Position numbers and translations under genes: made by a program
The notes under the pieces: generated by a model
Seen by the model: the letters and a program-made list of their open reading frames with translations, nothing else
Databases searched by the model: none
What the model was told of the DNA's origin: nothing
Origin: Bacteroidales bacterium
Lineage (GTDB): Bacteria; Bacteroidota; Bacteroidia; Bacteroidales; UBA932
Direction: 5' to 3'
NCBI GenBank assembly: GCA_017437125.1
Contig: JAFSBV010000025.1
Coordinates: 62,001 to 126,000, forward strand
DNA length: 64,000 nucleotides
In this document: positions 25,169 through 34,496 of the stretch, in pieces
How positions within the stretch are numbered: the stretch's first letter is position 1
Layout: every line of letters begins with the position of its first letter

Positions 25169-26077
25169 TTATTTGTTAAATTTCAATTTAAGGGTGCAAT
25201 AGCACAAAAATGCACTAAATCTATTTATACTAAAAATTTTTGTAGAATAGTGCAGATCCTTATTCGATATATTTTTAAGAAGATCAATAATATCTTTTCT
25301 TTTCACTTCATCACTCTTCATCATTAAAGTAATATGGTAACATATTATCTCATCACATTTTTTTGAAAAATAAGGATATTTTAACGCGTACTTAGATAAG
25401 ATTTGAGAAGAATACAATAAATCTGTATATTTAGGATTATGAAGTGCACTTCCCTGATTTTGGAAATAATTATATAAAACATCTGGTATACACCTATATG
25501 TTGTTGAATTTCTAAGAACATCGTACACAAACAGCTGATCCTCTGCATACTTCATAAGCGGATTAAACCTAATAGTATCTTTACATATCACGCTTCGCTT
25601 AAATATTCCAGACCATACGCTTCCTCTAAAAGAACCACTCTTAATTACGTCCTCTACTACAAGACCATCAATATCACCCACAATTTCCTTATTATGATTA
25701 GCGTAAACCTCCCTATAAGAAAACTGTAAGACATCCAATTCATTATTATCTATTATGCTAAATAGTTTTATATAGCATTCTTTTTCTAGCCAATCATCTG
25801 AATCAACAAATGTTATATAATCTCCTACAGCATTATCCAACCCAAGATTTCGTGCTGAACTTACACCTCCATTTTTTTTATGAAATACACGGACACGTGG
25901 GTCTTTTAATGTATATTCATCACATAGCAATCCACTTCTGTCTGGACTGCCATCATCTATAAGCAAAAGTTCAAAATCACTAAATGTTTGAATTAAAATA
26001 CTATCTACGCATCTACTTAAAAATGATTCTGCTTTATAAATAGGAATAATGACTGATAACCTAGGATGTTTCAACAT
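25169..26077 (-). CDS. Glycosyltransferase, GT2 family
   Basis: 302-residue GT-A glycosyltransferase. The GT2 domain fills the N-terminal 200 residues: LSVIIPIYKAESFLSRCVDS, FELLLIDDGSPDRSGLLCDE, NGGVSSARNLGLDNAVGDYI and the metal-binding FVDSDDWLEKE. A later MKYAEDQLFVYDVLRNSTTY provides the likely general-base (ED) motif. It is an inverting enzyme by family and cytoplasmic. It sits 5 bp after the pyruvyl transferase gene and 10 bp before wzy in one operon. Donor sugar not predictable. Confidence 0.92.
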   Translation of the reverse strand: MLKHPRLSVIIPIYKAESFLSRCVDSILIQTFSDFELLLIDDGSPDRSGLLCDEYTLKDPRVRVFHKKNGGVSSARNLGLDNAVGDYITFVDSDDWLEKECYIKLFSIIDNNELDVLQFSYREVYANHNKEIVGDIDGLVVEDVIKSGSFRGSVWSGIFKRSVICKDTIRFNPLMKYAEDQLFVYDVLRNSTTYRCIPDVLYNYFQNQGSALHNPKYTDLLYSSQILSKYALKYPYFSKKCDEIICYHITLMMKSDEVKRKDIIDLLKNISNKDLHYSTKIFSINRFSAFLCYCTLKLKFNK

Positions 26078-26082
26078 AATTT

Positions 26083-27228
26083 TCAGGACAATTTACTCTT
26101 CAGGAAAGAAATGGAATCACCTTTTAATACACTACGTCTTGTATTAACTTCCTTCCAATCAATTGGTTGGTTGACTATTGACAGGTCAAACGTATCAGTT
26201 AAAAGACGATTTTCAAGATTATACGTTTTTAATAAGGAATAAAAACGAGATAATCCCCTATTTGCATTACCTATAACTATAAAAGGCTTATTGAAGATGA
26301 TACTAAAGACTGCTCCATGAAAGCTATCGCAAACAACAAATTCAGCATCCATAAAACCTCTTAACCATTGCGTTACTGGAGGAAATGTACAAGCATCCCA
26401 ATTATCAGCATTGCCACAAGCATTGGGCATAGAAGTAAATGGAGTCAAGCCCTTGATAGATGCCACTTCATCTATAATTTGTTTTTTACTCATCTCATAA
26501 TCTAATATATAGTAGAAGAGATTACCTTTGCTCTTATGTTCATTTTGCTCTTTAACTACTTTTATATAGTCTTCTTTTTCTAGTAGCATAGTTGGGTCTA
26601 ACAAGTGACATGCCTCTACTCCTAAGTACTCTCGACATAATTCTATTGCGCTTTCTTCTCTGACTGACACAGCATCAAATTGTTGCACTAACTTACGGCA
26701 CACATCAGTCTGCTTAGGTGTATATTCCCAATAATCTACTCCAAAAGATGCGGCATATGCTACACGTTTTATCTTTAATCCCTCAGCAAAATCAAAAAAA
26801 GATCGAGAGATTCTTTCGTTATACAAAGGTCTCCATACTTGATCACTACCAACAACTAATCCTTCATACTTATTTTTTATGACATACATCCTAGTTGCCA
26901 TAACTGATGGCATCTTTGGAGAAACAGTTATATAATTTTCTATAAATTTTCGTGTGTGTCTTGAAATATATTTTTTTTTCTGATTAGCCTTTTTTACAAC
27001 CATTATTTGTGAAAAAGAAACTTTTATATTTTTTCGTTTTCCAAAGAGTTTTAATATAAATGTCTTGACAATTGAAAGAAACATCCCTAAAGGAGTAGTT
27101 TCTTGTTCTTTTTCCTCTAACGTTACCACCTCATGCCCCATTCTCTTCAGAATGGTTTGCAAGGCATAATTCTGTAACAGACCACCATAATTACTGTGTA
27201 ACGGTTGAGTCAATATTCCTATCTTCAT
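26083..27228 (-). CDS. Polysaccharide pyruvyl transferase family protein
   Basis: 381-residue member of the PS_pyruv_trans family (WcaK/CsaB-like), which in characterised cases transfers pyruvate from phosphoenolpyruvate to a glycan as a ketal. It begins IGILTQPLHSNYGGLLQNYA, the family opening. Later come GLVVGSDQVWRPLYNERISR, RVAYAASFGVDYWEY, FDAVSVREESAIELCREYLG, LLDPTMLLEKEDY and CDSFHGAVFSIIFNKPFIVI, where the DSFH(G/A) segment is the catalytic/PEP region. In Bacteroidales capsule loci this family is commonly paired with FrhB-like Fe-S proteins, as here (30551-32362). It overlaps the upstream SGNH-like gene by 4 bp. Confidence 0.9.
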   Translation of the reverse strand: MKIGILTQPLHSNYGGLLQNYALQTILKRMGHEVVTLEEKEQETTPLGMFLSIVKTFILKLFGKRKNIKVSFSQIMVVKKANQKKKYISRHTRKFIENYITVSPKMPSVMATRMYVIKNKYEGLVVGSDQVWRPLYNERISRSFFDFAEGLKIKRVAYAASFGVDYWEYTPKQTDVCRKLVQQFDAVSVREESAIELCREYLGVEACHLLDPTMLLEKEDYIKVVKEQNEHKSKGNLFYYILDYEMSKKQIIDEVASIKGLTPFTSMPNACGNADNWDACTFPPVTQWLRGFMDAEFVVCDSFHGAVFSIIFNKPFIVIGNANRGLSRFYSLLKTYNLENRLLTDTFDLSIVNQPIDWKEVNTRRSVLKGDSISFLKSKLS

Positions 27229-28175
27229 TTACCTGCCTCCTTATTATTCAATTCGTTAACAAAAATCTTAGTAAAATATTTTCGTCCGTTAGCATTCATA
27301 AAGAATGAATTTATATATAGGTCAGGGGTGGTAAACCTTTCATCCTTGAGATAATTCAAGACAGGCACTCCTTGTTTGTTTGACTCATTGATATATCTGA
27401 GTATGTGCTGTTGGATAAATTCTTCTGGAAATTTGGATGAGAGTTCTTTTGTTACAGGCAGTATTGCAAGAACCGGTTGAAGGTCGTTGTCAATACAATA
27501 CTGAATCATCTCTGATAATATACGGATATTCCCGTCTATGGACTGTTGGTTTGCCTTCGATAGGGTAGACATGTTTTCCACATCTATATTGAATTCGGGA
27601 TTCCAACAACCCTCTATCCAAAATGTAGCATCTTTTTCAATCTGCTCTTTATTCATTGGATTCTCTGTAATTGATAACCGATTATCTGCTTTAACATCTC
27701 TTATAATGCGTTTTGCTCTTGCAGGGTGGCGGAAGACTGGCAATGTATATTCTGTTAATTTTTGCTTGATATCGTATTTTGGCATTTCATGCTTAGAAAA
27801 TATACGATAGTATTTCACAAGGTTATTTACATGAGTCTCAAGTAAAAAAAAATTTAATGGGCATACAGGTATTATAACCTTCGCTCCTGGATTGAGATGT
27901 TTCTTGTATTTCTTTAAGATTATAAAATCAAACATAAAAGTCTGTGGGCCTATTGCCCAATTCATACCTTTTATTCCTGATTCTGTGTAATCAAAGGCAA
28001 ACTTTGGATGATTACTACCTAAGTTTACAATATCAAAACGCCCATCATCCTTTAGACGCTGAAATTTTACGATGTCTATAAATTGGTTTTGAAAAGTATT
28101 TGTACGCTTGTATAGAGCGTTAAGTGTTATTGAACCAACAAGTACAATTACTGCTACTATTACTATTAAAGCCAT
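27225..28175 (-). CDS. Membrane-anchored SGNH/DltD-like protein with degenerate catalytic site
   Basis: 316-residue protein (ATG at 28173-28175; a longer start at 28202 would overlap the SDR gene by 23 bp). One N-terminal membrane helix (ALIVIVAVIVLVGSITLNAL) leads to a soluble domain with FDIVNLGSNHPKFAFDY, resembling the GSS nucleophile loop of SGNH/DltD/AlgX-type proteins. It also has MNWAIGPQTFMFDFIILKKY, PVLAILPVTKELSSKFP and a C-terminal INSFFMNANGRKYFTKIF. In active relatives that last motif is D-x-x-H-x-N-x-x-G; here the Asp and His positions are Asn and Phe. It may therefore be a non-catalytic partner of acetylation machinery. Moderate call. Confidence 0.62.
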   Translation of the reverse strand: MALIVIVAVIVLVGSITLNALYKRTNTFQNQFIDIVKFQRLKDDGRFDIVNLGSNHPKFAFDYTESGIKGMNWAIGPQTFMFDFIILKKYKKHLNPGAKVIIPVCPLNFFLLETHVNNLVKYYRIFSKHEMPKYDIKQKLTEYTLPVFRHPARAKRIIRDVKADNRLSITENPMNKEQIEKDATFWIEGCWNPEFNIDVENMSTLSKANQQSIDGNIRILSEMIQYCIDNDLQPVLAILPVTKELSSKFPEEFIQQHILRYINESNKQGVPVLNYLKDERFTTPDLYINSFFMNANGRKYFTKIFVNELNNKEAGK

Positions 28176-28179
28176 ATCA

Positions 28180-29019
28180 TTAATATAATGTCCAACCTCC
28201 ATCTATTGCAATCACCTGCCCTGTCATATTATTCGATGAGTCGCTAGCAAGATAAAGTGCAAGGCTTGCCACCTCTTCAACAAGAGTATAACGTCCAGTA
28301 GGATGTTGACTAGTATAAGCATTATCTTTTACTGACTTTCCTTGAACTCCTTTATGAATATTTGTGACAACATTTCCTGGGGCTATTGCATTAACACAAA
28401 CGCCTTTCTTTACAAGTTCCTTGGCTAATCCTCTCGTTATGCATGCTGCCCCCCACTTAGACACATTGTAAGGATTAAAGCCTGATAGTATGCCTGCGAT
28501 AGATGTGATATTAATTATTTTTCCTTTTCTGTTGTTATTTACAAAATATTTACCCTCCTCTTGGCACATGAAATACAATCCTCGTTGATTCGTATCAATA
28601 ACATAATCATACATTTTAGGAGTAACAGTATCCCATGACGCAGAATCATACACTCCAGCATTATTAATAAAGATATCAATATGTCCTATTGTTGATACCA
28701 ACAAGCTTAATTTTTCGAAGGCTATTTTTTCATCAGAACAATCCCAATTAATTGTATGGAGTCTATTGCTATTTAGAATATTAGAGACTTCTTTTAACTT
28801 AGCTTCGTTTCTGCCACTAATTATAACTATAGCTCCTTCATCTAAAAAGCACTTTGCAATACCCAATCCGATTCCGCTTGTACCACCTGAAATGAATACT
28901 GTTTTACCTTTCAACTGATTACTCGGTGATACTAGCGATACATTAGTATAAACGACCCCTCCTGTCTTTATATATTTCAGAAGGTTAGATAAGTATTTTT
29001 TTATTATACCCAATTTCAC
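28180..29019 (-). CDS. Short-chain dehydrogenase/reductase
   Basis: 279-residue classical SDR. The Rossmann signature GKTVFISGGTSGIGLGIAKC begins near residue 37, followed by IDIFINNAGVYDSASWD (NNAG), IINITSIAGILSGFNPYNVS with the Ser-Tyr-x3-Lys catalytic set (YNVSK), and a C-terminal GQVIAIDGGWTLY. A 35-residue N-terminal extension (LGIIKKYLSNLLKYIKTGGV) precedes the fold. It presumably reduces a keto sugar or a linker precursor needed by this locus; the substrate cannot be told. It overlaps the flippase gene upstream by 4 bp and is in the middle of the operon. Confidence 0.9.
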   Translation of the reverse strand: MKLGIIKKYLSNLLKYIKTGGVVYTNVSLVSPSNQLKGKTVFISGGTSGIGLGIAKCFLDEGAIVIISGRNEAKLKEVSNILNSNRLHTINWDCSDEKIAFEKLSLLVSTIGHIDIFINNAGVYDSASWDTVTPKMYDYVIDTNQRGLYFMCQEEGKYFVNNNRKGKIINITSIAGILSGFNPYNVSKWGAACITRGLAKELVKKGVCVNAIAPGNVVTNIHKGVQGKSVKDNAYTSQHPTGRYTLVEEVASLALYLASDSSNNMTGQVIAIDGGWTLY

Positions 29020-30560
29020 TTTATTTTCAATTTATTCTTAGTTATCGTAATTAGTTGCTGTCTCTCCAAACTATTTAATCCAATATAGAAAGCCGAGAAA
29101 AGAAGAGTGGCTTCTGTTACACATGTGAGTGTAACCAGACGCCAAAAGCCTTCGGCCATTTGCAAATAAACAACCGTAGCTGGGATAATACTAATTATTG
29201 TTACCAATGCAGAAGGGAGAAGTATTTTAGTAAATAGATATCTATAAGGAAAATACTCATATCTATGTATTAACCAATAGATAGCAAATATACTGATTAC
29301 CTCTACTGCCAATATAACTACAAATACGCTATATGCTGGAAGCCCCAATTTGAACAATAGATAACCAATGGGGAGTGTTGCAATCATCAAAGAACCAATC
29401 GTTACATTACCTGTTTTAATTTTACCTATTGCGTGATATGGCATCAAAGCTGCAATGTGGAACGAACGCAACGTATAGGTAGCAAGAACAATGATGGCAA
29501 ATAATGCAGTATTGTCTGGCACAGAATTGCCAAGCCATAGTTTTAGTATAAACCTTATTTCAAAACAGATAGGTAGTACCAATGCCAGCATCAACATATA
29601 TGAAAACTTTGCTGTATAAAATGTCATAGTGTACATTCTATCAATGTTGCCCTCTGCATAATTCTTAATTATTTGAGGGCGAACCGCTGTCATAAAATTG
29701 GTTATAAACTGCGTTACTGCACCCTGTATTTGAAAAGCTATGGCACGGGCAGCATTGACTACAGGACCAAAGAATACATTTAATAGAAGATTAACACCTT
29801 GTCCCTGACACACTAGAGCCATATTACCTAACAAATCCCATCCACTATAACTTAAGAGTTGTTTATAGAGTTTCTTGTCTTTAACCAGAGAAAAACGACA
29901 TTCCTCGTAATGTCTTGCCACATAAAATCTATAAAACAATTGCACGAGCAATGAATTAACCATAAGTAATAAGCCATAGAAAACGAGCTTATCAATTGGC
30001 GATATGGTTATCAAAAATGCGATCAACAACCTTGATAAAGCCTCATATAATCCTACATAAGCATATATTGACATGTTCTCATGTGCAATCAAAGATGCAT
30101 TATAGGGTACCTGGGTAAAACTTACCATTGTAGTTACTATTGAAAACTGATATACCCAGAAAGCTGCTACCATTCGCGATTCAGGGATAATCATCTTTTC
30201 ATAAAAGAACCACAAACCGATTGTTTCACCAACAATAAGTACTAATAAAGCAACACAAATATGCAGGTTGAGTGATGCACCAAAGGTTGCTTTCTGCTTT
30301 TCAAGATTACATTCTCCCAAAGCGAATGTTAGGAAACGGCTAGTACTTGCACCTAATGCACTATTTAAAAAGCTTACAATTGTGACGATTCCTCCAACAA
30401 CATTATAAATACCATAGTCTGTTGCACCAAGGGTATTGAGAATAACCCTTGATGTATATAAAGCCACAACCATCACTACCATCATTCTTACATACAAGAA
30501 CATGGTATTCTTGGCGATTCTCTTATTATTGTTCGGTACTGAGTCTGCCATTAATGCCAC
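29016..30560 (-). CDS. wzx: Lipid-linked repeat-unit flippase (Wzx-like, MOP superfamily)
   Basis: 514-residue membrane protein with about twelve to fourteen hydrophobic helices, of the polysaccharide transporter (MOP/PST) superfamily. It would flip undecaprenyl-diphosphate-linked repeat units to the periplasm. Recognisable pieces are [56 protein letters not shown] and [20 protein letters not shown] followed by a helix with [12 protein letters not shown]. It starts within the last codons of the Fe-S/acyltransferase fusion gene (10-bp overlap) and overlaps the SDR gene by 4 bp. Confidence 0.9.
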   Translation of the reverse strand: MALMADSVPNNNKRIAKNTMFLYVRMMVVMVVALYTSRVILNTLGATDYGIYNVVGGIVTIVSFLNSALGASTSRFLTFALGECNLEKQKATFGASLNLHICVALLVLIVGETIGLWFFYEKMIIPESRMVAAFWVYQFSIVTTMVSFTQVPYNASLIAHENMSIYAYVGLYEALSRLLIAFLITISPIDKLVFYGLLLMVNSLLVQLFYRFYVARHYEECRFSLVKDKKLYKQLLSYSGWDLLGNMALVCQGQGVNLLLNVFFGPVVNAARAIAFQIQGAVTQFITNFMTAVRPQIIKNYAEGNIDRMYTMTFYTAKFSYMLMLALVLPICFEIRFILKLWLGNSVPDNTALFAIIVLATYTLRSFHIAALMPYHAIGKIKTGNVTIGSLMIATLPIGYLLFKLGLPAYSVFVVILAVEVISIFAIYWLIHRYEYFPYRYLFTKILLPSALVTIISIIPATVVYLQMAEGFWRLVTLTCVTEATLLFSAFYIGLNSLERQQLITITKNKLKIK

Positions 30561-32362
30561 TTTATATTTTCCTTCAAAACTTTTGCAGGAACACCTCCCA
30601 CAATTGTACGAGCAGGAACATCTTTAGTTACAAGCGCTCCAGCAGCTATTATTGCTCCATCTCCAATAGTTACCCCCTTGAGAATCGTTGCACCTTGCCC
30701 AATCCATACATGTTCACCTATCTTAATCGGAGCTGAAATCTGATAGCCCTCTTCTTCTATTGTATGGCCATCATAAGAGCGGATACAAACATCTCGCCCG
30801 ATAGTTGCATCTTTTCCTATCTCGATAGTCGAACCACAAGAAATCTGAACATTTTCATTTATAAAACCACCATGAAGGATGAGATGACTATTAGGAAAAA
30901 CGCGTATAAACGAATTTGCATAACAGATAAATTCGCCGTTTACTGTCATTTTTGCTTCTTCTTCAAGCAGGATACGTGTTTCTGTTCTTGACTTCTTCAC
31001 CTGCTTCATTCCAGTAATCAGCCTACTTGCCAAGTGAATAGAAGCTCCTTTTTCCAATTGAACGACAGTTCTACTTAGGTTATAAAATGGCACACGTCCT
31101 TTTCTATCAATCTGATTTGATGTGAAGTTCATAGATAGATAAGTACTCCAAGCATTGAAAGAGAATCCGTGCATTTTTGATATACTAAGAATACGTTTTA
31201 CAGCATGAAGCACTCTCCATATTTTTCGTTTTAGTGCTGTCAACTTATTGGGAATAGGAGGGAAAAATTTCTTAGCTACAACCTCGAAAGGTTCTTTATC
31301 CAGAGTCTCAAAAAAGGCTTTTCTATTAGGTTTTGAAGGCTTTAATGAAGAATCCATTGCAGGATTTCCAGCACGTGCATCAGCCATTGTAAACTCCTTC
31401 CATACGATATCCTCTTTTATAGAATCAAATAATGCCATTCCCTTATCAGAATTTATCATAACAAGAGATGTACCCCTATCTTGATCCATTGTCTTGTCGA
31501 GATTTTCTATTCCCCAAAAATCTGCTAATGTTATATCTGCTTTTTGAGGGAAACCCTTAAAATGGCATTCATAGCAAGATGGGCGCGTAAAGTTACCAGC
31601 CTGCAAGTATCCTATAAAGAACAAGTCATGATAGCGGTCTTTACAGTACTCCTTTCCATTAGCAAAATTTACTCTCATAGAGAAGTTATGCCATCCCCAC
31701 TTTTTGTTCTTGAATTTAATTTCAGTTGCCTTTGCACCATATTGGCGCTCAAGCATATCCATGTATTTTAAGAAAACCTTTGGAGAGTTAACTCCTCTAC
31801 AGATAAAATCACAAGTAGTAAGATTATCGTACTCCTTATTACCTAAAAATTTATAAAGTGCCTGTACCTGACAAGGGCATCCACAGAAAAAAACTTCACG
31901 TCCTTCACGAAGTTGTTTCTTTATCTCCTTATAAACCCCTGCTGCATCGCTTTGAAGATACTTACTGCTTCTTATTTCAGGCAATCTCGTAGGATTATCA
32001 TCAATTATCTGTGATACAGTATAATCATCGTTGTATACAGCTCCTCCAACATAAGCTTTTCTTTCATACATAGATAAGGCCAACATCGAATGAATGCCAC
32101 CAGAAGTAGAATCTGTACGTATCTCTTCGTCCCTTGTATAAGCCGCAAAGACTCTGGGTTCTTCGTAACGTACGACTTTATCTGCAGGACTGACAATTGG
32201 ACATACCTTTTCACAAAGGTGACAGTCAATACAAGTATCCTTATCCACCTCCGGATACCAAAATCCCTCTATATCAGTTTTGAATGTAATGCAATTCTTT
32301 GGACAGACATCTGCACATGCATTACATCCACAACAATCTTCTTTTCTTGAAATGTTTATCAT
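30551..32362 (-). CDS. Ferredoxin/FrhB-like domain fused to a hexapeptide acyltransferase
   Basis: 603-residue two-part protein. The N-terminal part has two [4Fe-4S] cysteine motifs (Cys10/11/13/16/20 and Cys44/47/50/54, [12 protein letters not shown]). An F420-hydrogenase beta-subunit-like (FrhB/FdhB) domain follows with [46 protein letters not shown] and [16 protein letters not shown]. From about residue 395 the sequence changes to a complete left-handed beta-helix acetyltransferase ([65 protein letters not shown]). In most capsule loci these are separate genes. The reading frame is continuous. It heads the variable block after a 438-bp gap and overlaps wzx by 10 bp. The reductive role is unknown. 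Confidence 0.88.
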   Translation of the reverse strand: MINISRKEDCCGCNACADVCPKNCITFKTDIEGFWYPEVDKDTCIDCHLCEKVCPIVSPADKVVRYEEPRVFAAYTRDEEIRTDSTSGGIHSMLALSMYERKAYVGGAVYNDDYTVSQIIDDNPTRLPEIRSSKYLQSDAAGVYKEIKKQLREGREVFFCGCPCQVQALYKFLGNKEYDNLTTCDFICRGVNSPKVFLKYMDMLERQYGAKATEIKFKNKKWGWHNFSMRVNFANGKEYCKDRYHDLFFIGYLQAGNFTRPSCYECHFKGFPQKADITLADFWGIENLDKTMDQDRGTSLVMINSDKGMALFDSIKEDIVWKEFTMADARAGNPAMDSSLKPSKPNRKAFFETLDKEPFEVVAKKFFPPIPNKLTALKRKIWRVLHAVKRILSISKMHGFSFNAWSTYLSMNFTSNQIDRKGRVPFYNLSRTVVQLEKGASIHLASRLITGMKQVKKSRTETRILLEEEAKMTVNGEFICYANSFIRVFPNSHLILHGGFINENVQISCGSTIEIGKDATIGRDVCIRSYDGHTIEEEGYQISAPIKIGEHVWIGQGATILKGVTIGDGAIIAAGALVTKDVPARTIVGGVPAKVLKENIKWH

Positions 32363-32800
32363 TGCTCAAATTTGTTTCACTATTAAATAGCCTCTGCCAC
32401 ATTCAGCGGGTAGAGCGGTTATGGACTCCTTTGCGCTCTTTGTCGGCTATAGGACGATAAAGAGTGCAAATGTGTTAACTTTTACCGTGTAGCCTAATTC
32501 GTTCTTCAGTATACTCACTTAAACGACGACGAACAAAGCCTCAAACATGTATTCTACTCTATACATTGTTCATACCTATATTCGTTTCCTCAGATAGCGA
32601 CAGCAATTATTGAGTTAGGTGTGTTTATACGAGAATTATCCCCTTCAGGCAACACAGCTCATCCCCAGTCATTCTTGAATGCCTTACATCATACAAAGAA
32701 CAGTTTTTTTTATGTATCACCTTTTACTTTGTCAATGAAATTTTGATAATCATTTGTTTATTATGAACGTTACACTTCATCACTCTTTGCAAGAGATTAT
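32363..32800 (-). other. 438-bp non-coding gap with a hairpin, probable internal promoter region
   Basis: No gene is supported on either strand. It holds a hairpin with 15-base arms, TTGCGCTCTTTGTCG (32431-32445) and CGATAAAGAGTGCAA (32455-32469), two mismatches, and a run of eight T at about 32707-32714. No exact TAnnTTTG was found for the gene starting at 32362. It separates the conserved sugar-precursor genes from the variable glycan-assembly genes. A terminator, an attenuator or a recombination boundary are all possible. Confidence 0.5.
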
Positions 32801-33817
32801 CTAATCATACCCCTCCGGATTCTCCCTCTGCCACCTCCAACTATCTCTAACCATTTCTTCTATGCCAAACTTCGCCTCCCAACCAAGCTCATCCTTAGCC
32901 TTAGCAGGATTGCAATAACAAGTTGCAATATCACCAGTTCTACGAGGCTTTATGTTATATGGCACCTCAACGCCATTAACCTTTACAAAGGCATTTACCA
33001 TATCAAGCACACTATAGCCATGACCTGTGCCCATGTTATAGATACCAACTCCACAATTTCTTTCAATCGCCTTAAGAGCTGCTACATGGCCATTAGCAAG
33101 ATCCACGACATGTATATAATCCCTCACCCCTGTACCATCATGAGTAGGATAATCATTACCGAATACTCCCAGCTCAGCTCTCTTACCTACAGCAACCTGG
33201 GTAATATAAGGCATAAGATTATTCGGAACACCATTAGGGTTTTCACCGATTCTACCCGATAAATGTGCTCCTACTGGATTGAAATAACGAAGGATCACAA
33301 CATTCCACTCATTGTCTGCCTTCTGAACATCCATTAATACCTGCTCAAGCATACTCTTTGTCCAGCCATAAGGATTGGTACAAACACCTTTTGGACAATT
33401 CTCAGTAATAGGAATCTCTTCTGGATCGCCATATACTGTAGCACTACTGCTGAAAATAATGTTCTTGCAACCATGATTTCTCATCACCTCAACAAGAACA
33501 AGAGTTCCTGCAATGTTATTATCGTAATACTCAAGAGGTTTTTCAACACTCTCTCCTACAGCTTTGAGACCCGCAAAGTGTATACAAGCATCAAACGTAT
33601 GCTCTGCAAATACAGATTCAAGGCCAGCTTTATCTCTTATATCAACCTGATAAAATGGAATTTCATCAACTCCTATAATCTCTGCTACTCTTCGGAGAGA
33701 CTCAGGATTACTATTGCTCAAGTTGTCCACTACCACAGCGGTATGACCTGCAGCATATAGTTCTATCAATGTATGGGAGCCTATATATCCGGCTCCTCCG
33801 GTTACTAGAATTTTCAT
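32801..33817 (-). CDS. galE: UDP-glucose 4-epimerase
   Basis: Interconverts UDP-glucose and UDP-galactose (and possibly the N-acetyl forms), supplying galactose-type donors. The 338-residue length and the motifs are standard: ILVTGGAGYIGSHTLIELYA, DACIHFAGLKAVGESVEKPL, IIFSSSATVYGDPEEIPITE, the Tyr-x3-Lys in TNPYGWTKSMLEQVL, and HDGTGVRDYIHVVDLANGHV. The C-terminal DELGWEAKFGIEEMVRDSWR is intact. It is the last gene before the 438-bp gap and follows the rmlA-rmlB chimera by 9 bp. Confidence 0.95.
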   Translation of the reverse strand: MKILVTGGAGYIGSHTLIELYAAGHTAVVVDNLSNSNPESLRRVAEIIGVDEIPFYQVDIRDKAGLESVFAEHTFDACIHFAGLKAVGESVEKPLEYYDNNIAGTLVLVEVMRNHGCKNIIFSSSATVYGDPEEIPITENCPKGVCTNPYGWTKSMLEQVLMDVQKADNEWNVVILRYFNPVGAHLSGRIGENPNGVPNNLMPYITQVAVGKRAELGVFGNDYPTHDGTGVRDYIHVVDLANGHVAALKAIERNCGVGIYNMGTGHGYSVLDMVNAFVKVNGVEVPYNIKPRRTGDIATCYCNPAKAKDELGWEAKFGIEEMVRDSWRWQRENPEGYD

Positions 33818-33826
33818 TATAAGCTA

Positions 33827-34441
33827 TTATCGTCCTTTGTACATGTCTTGGTAGTATTTCTCGTACTCGTCCGAAGTGATATTATCCATCCACTCCTGGT
33901 TGTCAAGATACCATCTTACCGTCTTTTCGATACCTTCCTCAAACTGAAGGGATGGTTCCCAACCAAGCTCTTTCTGGAGTTTAGTAGAATCGATAGCATA
34001 ACGGGCATCATGGCCAAGACGGTCTGTTACGTAGGTAATAAGATCCAAACTATATCCTTCAGGATTACCGAGGATCTTATCAACTGTCCTAATCATAACC
34101 TTAATCAAGTCAATGTTCTTCCATTCATTGAAACCTCCGATATTGTAGGTCTCATTGATACGACCTTCGTGAAAAATTGTATCTATTGCACGGGCATGGT
34201 CCTCAACGTATAACCAGTCGCGAACATTTTCGCCTTTTCCATAGACTGGGAGAGGCTTTCTATTACGAATGTCGTGTGGTGTGGATATTATTAAGATATC
34301 TCTTATACCAGCTAACATCAATACCGATATAGGATAATATATCATTGGTTTATCATATATAGGGAGCATTTGTTTGCTTACTCCTTTAGTGATTGGATAG
34401 AGGCGAGTTCCTGATCCACCTGCTAGTACGATTCCTTTCAT
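33827..34441 (-). pseudogene. In-frame rmlA-rmlB chimera (deletion fusion)
   Basis: 204-codon reading frame made of two unrelated enzymes. Residues 1-58 are the start of glucose-1-phosphate thymidylyltransferase ([20 protein letters not shown] to [10 protein letters not shown]), close to the intact RmlA at 36535-37440. Residues from about 59 onward ([55 protein letters not shown], ending in a normal tail) are the last 146 or so residues of dTDP-glucose 4,6-dehydratase, which is normally about 350-380. A deletion removed the rest of both genes and kept the frame. The product lacks the RmlA sugar-binding half and the RmlB Rossmann and active-site half, so it should be inactive. Confidence 0.92.
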
Positions 34442-34496
34442 TATATTATGATATCATTTTTAAATAGGTACTATAAATATTGACTTCAAGCATATA

